A stretch of DNA of 64,000 nucleotides from Clostridia bacterium (GTDB lineage Bacteria > Bacillota > DSM-12270 > Thermacetogeniales > Thermacetogeniaceae): assembly GCA_902812385.1 (NCBI GenBank), contig CADDZD010000001.1:1-64000 (forward strand), given 5' to 3'. The notes beneath the pieces are model-generated. The model did not search any database. It saw nothing but the letters and a program-made list of their open reading frames with translations, and was not told where the DNA came from. Below are positions 60,883 to 64,000 of this stretch, piece by piece. Within the stretch, counting starts at the first letter, position 1. The number at the start of each line of letters is the position of its first letter. Both the position numbers and the translations under genes were made by a program.

Positions 60883-61497
60883 TTACTCCCTGGCGGAAGA
60901 TTTTTTGCGCATGCGCAGGGGGTATGCTGCTAGAGAGGTATAGTGTGGACCGCCGGGTGTGAGTCTGCTTTCCATGAGATGAAGTTCGTCTACATTAATA
61001 TTTCCAATGTGATCGGGTAGCGGGTTCTCATTTACAAATTTGATGAATAGATCGATGTTTGCATGGGAACGAAACCTGCCCAAGGTAAGGTGTGGCCGAA
61101 ACTTTTTCTCTTCTCTTGGAAAACCCGCTGTGAAGAGCTTTTCCTCAATTTTTGTGTAAAGCTGGATTAGTCTCTCAACTTCACCGGCCAGCCCCAGCCA
61201 AACTACCCGTGGCCGCATAAGATTTGGAAATACCCCGAAGCCTCCGTAGCTCAATGAAAACTGCTCCACATGAGGGGTTAACTGACTCAAAGTGTCGTGC
61301 ACCCGCTGGATTTCACTGGCTGTGAGAGAGCCAAAAAATTTCAACGTAAGGTGATAATTCCTCTCTTCCACCCATTTTACGTCCAGGGGCAATTGTCGAA
61401 AGGGAGAAGAAACCTGATGAATCGCTTTTTTCACCGGATCAGGAAGAAGAATCGCAAGGAATGAACGGGTCTTTTTCTGTACAGAGGTATCAAGCAA
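60883..61497 (-). CDS. thpR: RNA 2',3'-cyclic phosphodiesterase (2H family)
   Basis: A 204-aa 2H phosphoesterase. Its two HxTx motifs are visible: YHLTLKF near residue 49 and PHLTLGRF near 136. The enzyme opens 2',3'-cyclic phosphates at RNA ends. It uses a TTG start after GGGGTGA. It follows cinA directly (4 bp between genes) and precedes the recA promoter; the order cinA-thpR-recA is common in Firmicutes. Confidence 0.92.
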   Translation of the reverse strand: MLDTSVQKKTRSFLAILLPDPVKKAIHQVSSPFRQLPLDVKWVEERNYHLTLKFFGSLTASEIQRVHDTLSQLTPHVEQFSLSYGGFGVFPNLMRPRVVWLGLAGEVERLIQLYTKIEEKLFTAGFPREEKKFRPHLTLGRFRSHANIDLFIKFVNENPLPDHIGNINVDELHLMESRLTPGGPHYTSLAAYPLRMRKKSSARE

Positions 61498-61501
61498 GAA
61501 A

Positions 61502-62749
61502 TCACCCCTCTAGCCTGATTAAATAGCGGCGCAGCAGATCCAAAGCCGCCTTTGCGGCCATTGATTTTATCGTGATCCTGCCAAACCCCGGATAAAACAG
61601 TTTTGAGAAAAGGGTCTCCTGAGGAGTTGATAGCCCTACATATACGGTTCCGACAGGGGCATCGGGAAGTCCCCCCGCAGGCCCTGCGAACCCGGTAGTA
61701 GCAAGGCCGATGTCGGCGCCTAAAGCCCTTCTTACACCCGCAGCCATTTCCATTGCGGTGTTTGAGCTCACCTCGCTAAACACCGCCAGGGTCTCCGGCT
61801 TTACACCGAGCTGCCTTTCTTTTATTTCATTATGATAGGCGACAATTCCTCCACGCAAGTAGTCAGAACTGCCGGGAATATTGGTAAGATAATTTAATAT
61901 GAGGCCTCCCGTGCATGATTCGGCAACACCAAGTGTGAAGTTAATGCTGCGCAAAAGTTCACCAACCTTGCCCGGAAGTGTTTCTTCATCAATTCCATAA
62001 AGGTCCTCGCCGAGAGCAAGCCGTATTTTGGCTTCCAGATCTGAAAAGACTTGTGGTTCATCTGCTGCAACCTGAAGAACAATATGGACCTCACCGCCTC
62101 GGGGCAGATAGTTGAATTTTGCCGAGGTATTCCGTGCTTCAGCTAAAACATCTTTTAATCTCTGCAATACTACTGTTTCACCAATACCACATACCTTGAA
62201 GCAGCGGGTTAGATACGTTATCTGCGGCGGGAAATTGCGCAGGAGGAAAGGCTTTACTTCATTTAAGAACATTTGTCGGAGCTCTTCAGGAGGGCCTGGT
62301 AGGGCGACGATTATTTTGGAATTATGAGTGACAATTATACCCGCCGCGGTCCCCAGGGCGTTCGGCACCGTCAGAGCCCCGTAAGGCAGATAGGCCTGGT
62401 TGATATTGGAAGGAGGTGTTTCTCTCCCCCGCTTTTTAAAGAAGGACTGGATTTCTTCCCAGAGTTCGCTGCGAAATTCAAGAGGCATCTGAATTGACTC
62501 GGCAATGGCATCCCTTGTCACGTCATCCGGTGTAGGGCCTAACCCCCCTGTCACAATAATCAGTTCCGCCCTGGTCAGGGCATCGCAAATAGCACCCTTA
62601 ATCTCTTCCAGGTTGTCCCGTACTGTGTTCAGCCTGATGATTTCGTAACCCCAGCTCATCACCTGACTGACAAGAAAGGGGGTTGTGGTGTTCTCAACAG
62701 CCCCCTTGAGTAATTCGCTTCCAGTTGCAATAATCTCCACCTTTGTCAT
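61502..62749 (-). CDS. cinA: CinA-family competence/damage-inducible protein
   Basis: A 415-aa two-domain protein. The N-terminal MoaB-like (COG1058) domain starts EIIATGSELL and has TGGLGPTPDDVT (about residues 66-77). The C-terminal NMN amidohydrolase domain has VAESCTGG near 275-282 and ATTGFAGPAGG (about 348-358). It recycles pyridine nucleotides (NMN deamidation) or cleaves ADP-ribose in known members. It shares a transcript with thpR. Confidence 0.94.
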   Translation of the reverse strand: MTKVEIIATGSELLKGAVENTTTPFLVSQVMSWGYEIIRLNTVRDNLEEIKGAICDALTRAELIIVTGGLGPTPDDVTRDAIAESIQMPLEFRSELWEEIQSFFKKRGRETPPSNINQAYLPYGALTVPNALGTAAGIIVTHNSKIIVALPGPPEELRQMFLNEVKPFLLRNFPPQITYLTRCFKVCGIGETVVLQRLKDVLAEARNTSAKFNYLPRGGEVHIVLQVAADEPQVFSDLEAKIRLALGEDLYGIDEETLPGKVGELLRSINFTLGVAESCTGGLILNYLTNIPGSSDYLRGGIVAYHNEIKERQLGVKPETLAVFSEVSSNTAMEMAAGVRRALGADIGLATTGFAGPAGGLPDAPVGTVYVGLSTPQETLFSKLFYPGFGRITIKSMAAKAALDLLRRYLIRLEG

Positions 62750-62772
62750 AGCGATTCAGTCCTTATGACAGT

Positions 62773-64000
62773 TTAATTTAATACCTGCCTGTTCTCCTGG
62801 TCCAAGCGCTGGCGCAGGGCGTTTCCCCCGATGTACTCTTCTTCCAGCAATACCTGGGCAACCTCCTGGAGAACCTCCAGACGGGCCGTAAGGATCTCCT
62901 CGACAGCCTTTTCCTGCCGGCGGATGATCTCTTGGATGGTATCATGTAATACATCCTTTGATAGCCCTTCTTCCCATATAACTCCCAGAGGAGAAAGCCC
63001 TGCCGTCACGATTTGCCTGGCCAACTGGACAGCCTGCTGGAAATCGCTTGAGGAACCTGTGCTTTGGGAACCCAGTAAGATGTTTTCAGCTCCTGCTCCT
63101 GCAAGGAACACCTGAATTTGTTTTTCAAGGTAATCCCTCGTATACAAGTAGAGATCGTCTTCAGGGATTTGACGCATATATCCCAGGGCCTTCCCCCGTG
63201 TGGTAACTGTGATGTGGGAAACGGAACCGGGTCGCAGTACCTCGCTCACAATGGCGTGTCCCGTTTCGTGCACGGCAATCCGGTAAAGCTCATCCTTACT
63301 TGGCTTGCGATCAAGCTTCTCACCCATCATCACCTTGTCAACTGCTTCTTTAAAATGTCGCTGATGGATGTAAGGGGACTCTTCTCTTAATGCCAGAATA
63401 GCTGCTTCGTTGGTAACGCTCTCAAGGTGCGCACCTGAAAAACCGAAGGTTTCCTGGGCAATCTTATCGAGATCGACGTCATCAGCCAGGGGCTTGTTTC
63501 GGCAGTGCAGCTTGAGAATCTGGTATCGCCCGGCTTTATCGGGCAAATCGACACGAACCAGGCGATCGAAACGTCCCGGCCGCAGCAACGCCGGATCCAG
63601 CATATCATCCCTGTTAGTGGCGCCGATAACGAGAATTTTGACCCGATCATCACTGCGCAGCCCGTCCATTTCTACGAGTAACTGGTTTAAGGTCTGGTCG
63701 TATTCCAGGTGCCCGGTGTTGCTCCCTCTACGGTTTCCTAAAACGTCTATCTCATCAATGAAGATGATTGCACCGTTCTTTTTTTCACGCACCGCACGTT
63801 CCTTTGCCGTCTTGAAAAGCTGTCTCACACGCTGTGCCCCTACGCCGGCGTAAACCTCAATGAACTCGCTTCCCGAAGTGGCCAAAAACAAAGAATGGGT
63901 ATACGCCGCAGCTGCTTTGGCCAGCAGGGTTTTTCCGGTCCCCGGTGGTCCGGTCAGCAGAATGCCTTTCAGGGGACGAATCCCCATTTCGGCGATCTGC
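62773..64000 (-). CDS. FtsH-like AAA metalloprotease (partial, cut by window end)
   Basis: The frame is open to the window end, so the N terminus is missing and about 409 residues are visible. Walker A GPPGTGKT, Walker B IIFIDEIDVLG, the second region of homology ATNRDDMLDPALLRPGRFD, and the zinc motif HETGH mark it as an AAA metalloprotease of the FtsH/M41 type. It degrades membrane or regulatory proteins. Near the end, TGSSSDFQQA supplies the third metal ligand region. It precedes cinA by 23 bp. The missing part would show whether it has the usual membrane segments. Confidence 0.88.
   Translation of the reverse strand, partial: QIAEMGIRPLKGILLTGPPGTGKTLLAKAAAAYTHSLFLATSGSEFIEVYAGVGAQRVRQLFKTAKERAVREKKNGAIIFIDEIDVLGNRRGSNTGHLEYDQTLNQLLVEMDGLRSDDRVKILVIGATNRDDMLDPALLRPGRFDRLVRVDLPDKAGRYQILKLHCRNKPLADDVDLDKIAQETFGFSGAHLESVTNEAAILALREESPYIHQRHFKEAVDKVMMGEKLDRKPSKDELYRIAVHETGHAIVSEVLRPGSVSHITVTTRGKALGYMRQIPEDDLYLYTRDYLEKQIQVFLAGAGAENILLGSQSTGSSSDFQQAVQLARQIVTAGLSPLGVIWEEGLSKDVLHDTIQEIIRRQEKAVEEILTARLEVLQEVAQVLLEEEYIGGNALRQRLDQENRQVLN

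Overview
The window reads as chromosomal DNA of a spore-forming, low-to-mid-GC Gram-positive bacterium of the class Clostridia, probably a thermophilic or syntrophic member of the Peptococcaceae/Thermoanaerobacterales kind. The evidence is spoVS and a spoVK-like gene, an AbrB/SpoVT regulator, SOS boxes of the Firmicutes type (CGAAC-N4-GTTC-like), RNase Y and YmdB, a MutL with the endonuclease motif, the order miaB-ylbF-mutS-mutL-miaA-hfq-spoVK-lexA, strong AGGAGG ribosome sites and many TTG/GTG starts. No rRNA, tRNA or CRISPR array was seen.

Layout. 1-8.9 kb holds small housekeeping and accessory genes on both strands: Sir2 deacylase, YjbQ, DUF89 phosphatase, ferredoxin, zinc ribbons, a Clp-fold membrane protease, an rRNA-methylase-like protein, xanthine phosphoribosyltransferase, an acyl-CoA synthetase and an acyl-ACP thioesterase. 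It also holds a decayed Nudix gene. 9.0-20.1 kb is a four-gene, co-directional anti-phage-type cassette: DUF499-family AAA ATPase, an unassigned 200-aa protein, a 1081-aa DUF1156 adenine methyltransferase, and a PLD-nuclease/SNF2-helicase fusion. Gene debris lies on both sides, including an IS110-like transposase remnant at 20.1-20.2 kb. 20.5-21.5 kb is a frameshifted membrane/coiled-coil gene, followed by lexA with its SOS operator.

From 22.4 kb to the end every gene is on the minus strand. In transcription order the window starts at the right edge with an FtsH-like protease, cinA, thpR, recA (SOS-controlled), rny, an unknown gene, ymdB, spoVS, a dipeptidase, a PHP phosphoesterase and an NlpC/P60 wall hydrolase. 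A 45-53.5 kb block follows, with two paralogous MoxR-ATPase/vWA pairs flanking a methyltransferase, cobS, a phosphatase and guaB. Next come mgtC (with phased operator-like repeats), galT-glgA, a non-coding tandem inverted-repeat element (41.3-41.6 kb), a Nudix gene, an abrB-like regulator and uraA. Then comes the DNA-repair/tRNA-modification run miaB-ylbF-mutS-hydA-HDAC-mutL-miaA-hfq, an ABC transporter, spoVK, a PLP lyase and a DUF456 membrane protein.

The most notable content is the DUF499/DUF1156/PLD-helicase cassette. It shares part lists with BREX and DISARM but lacks PglZ, BrxL/Lon and the DISARM DrmA/DrmB proteins. Its methyltransferase gene is a mosaic: AT-rich segments (27-43% GC by hand count) are set into a GC-rich (about 67%) gene. 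Other points worth a second look are the 11-bp-phased TTAACAT repeats upstream of mgtC, the folded element between mgtC and galT, the tandem inverted-repeat element near 41.4 kb, and the hydantoinase plus histone-deacetylase-like pair wedged between mutS and mutL.
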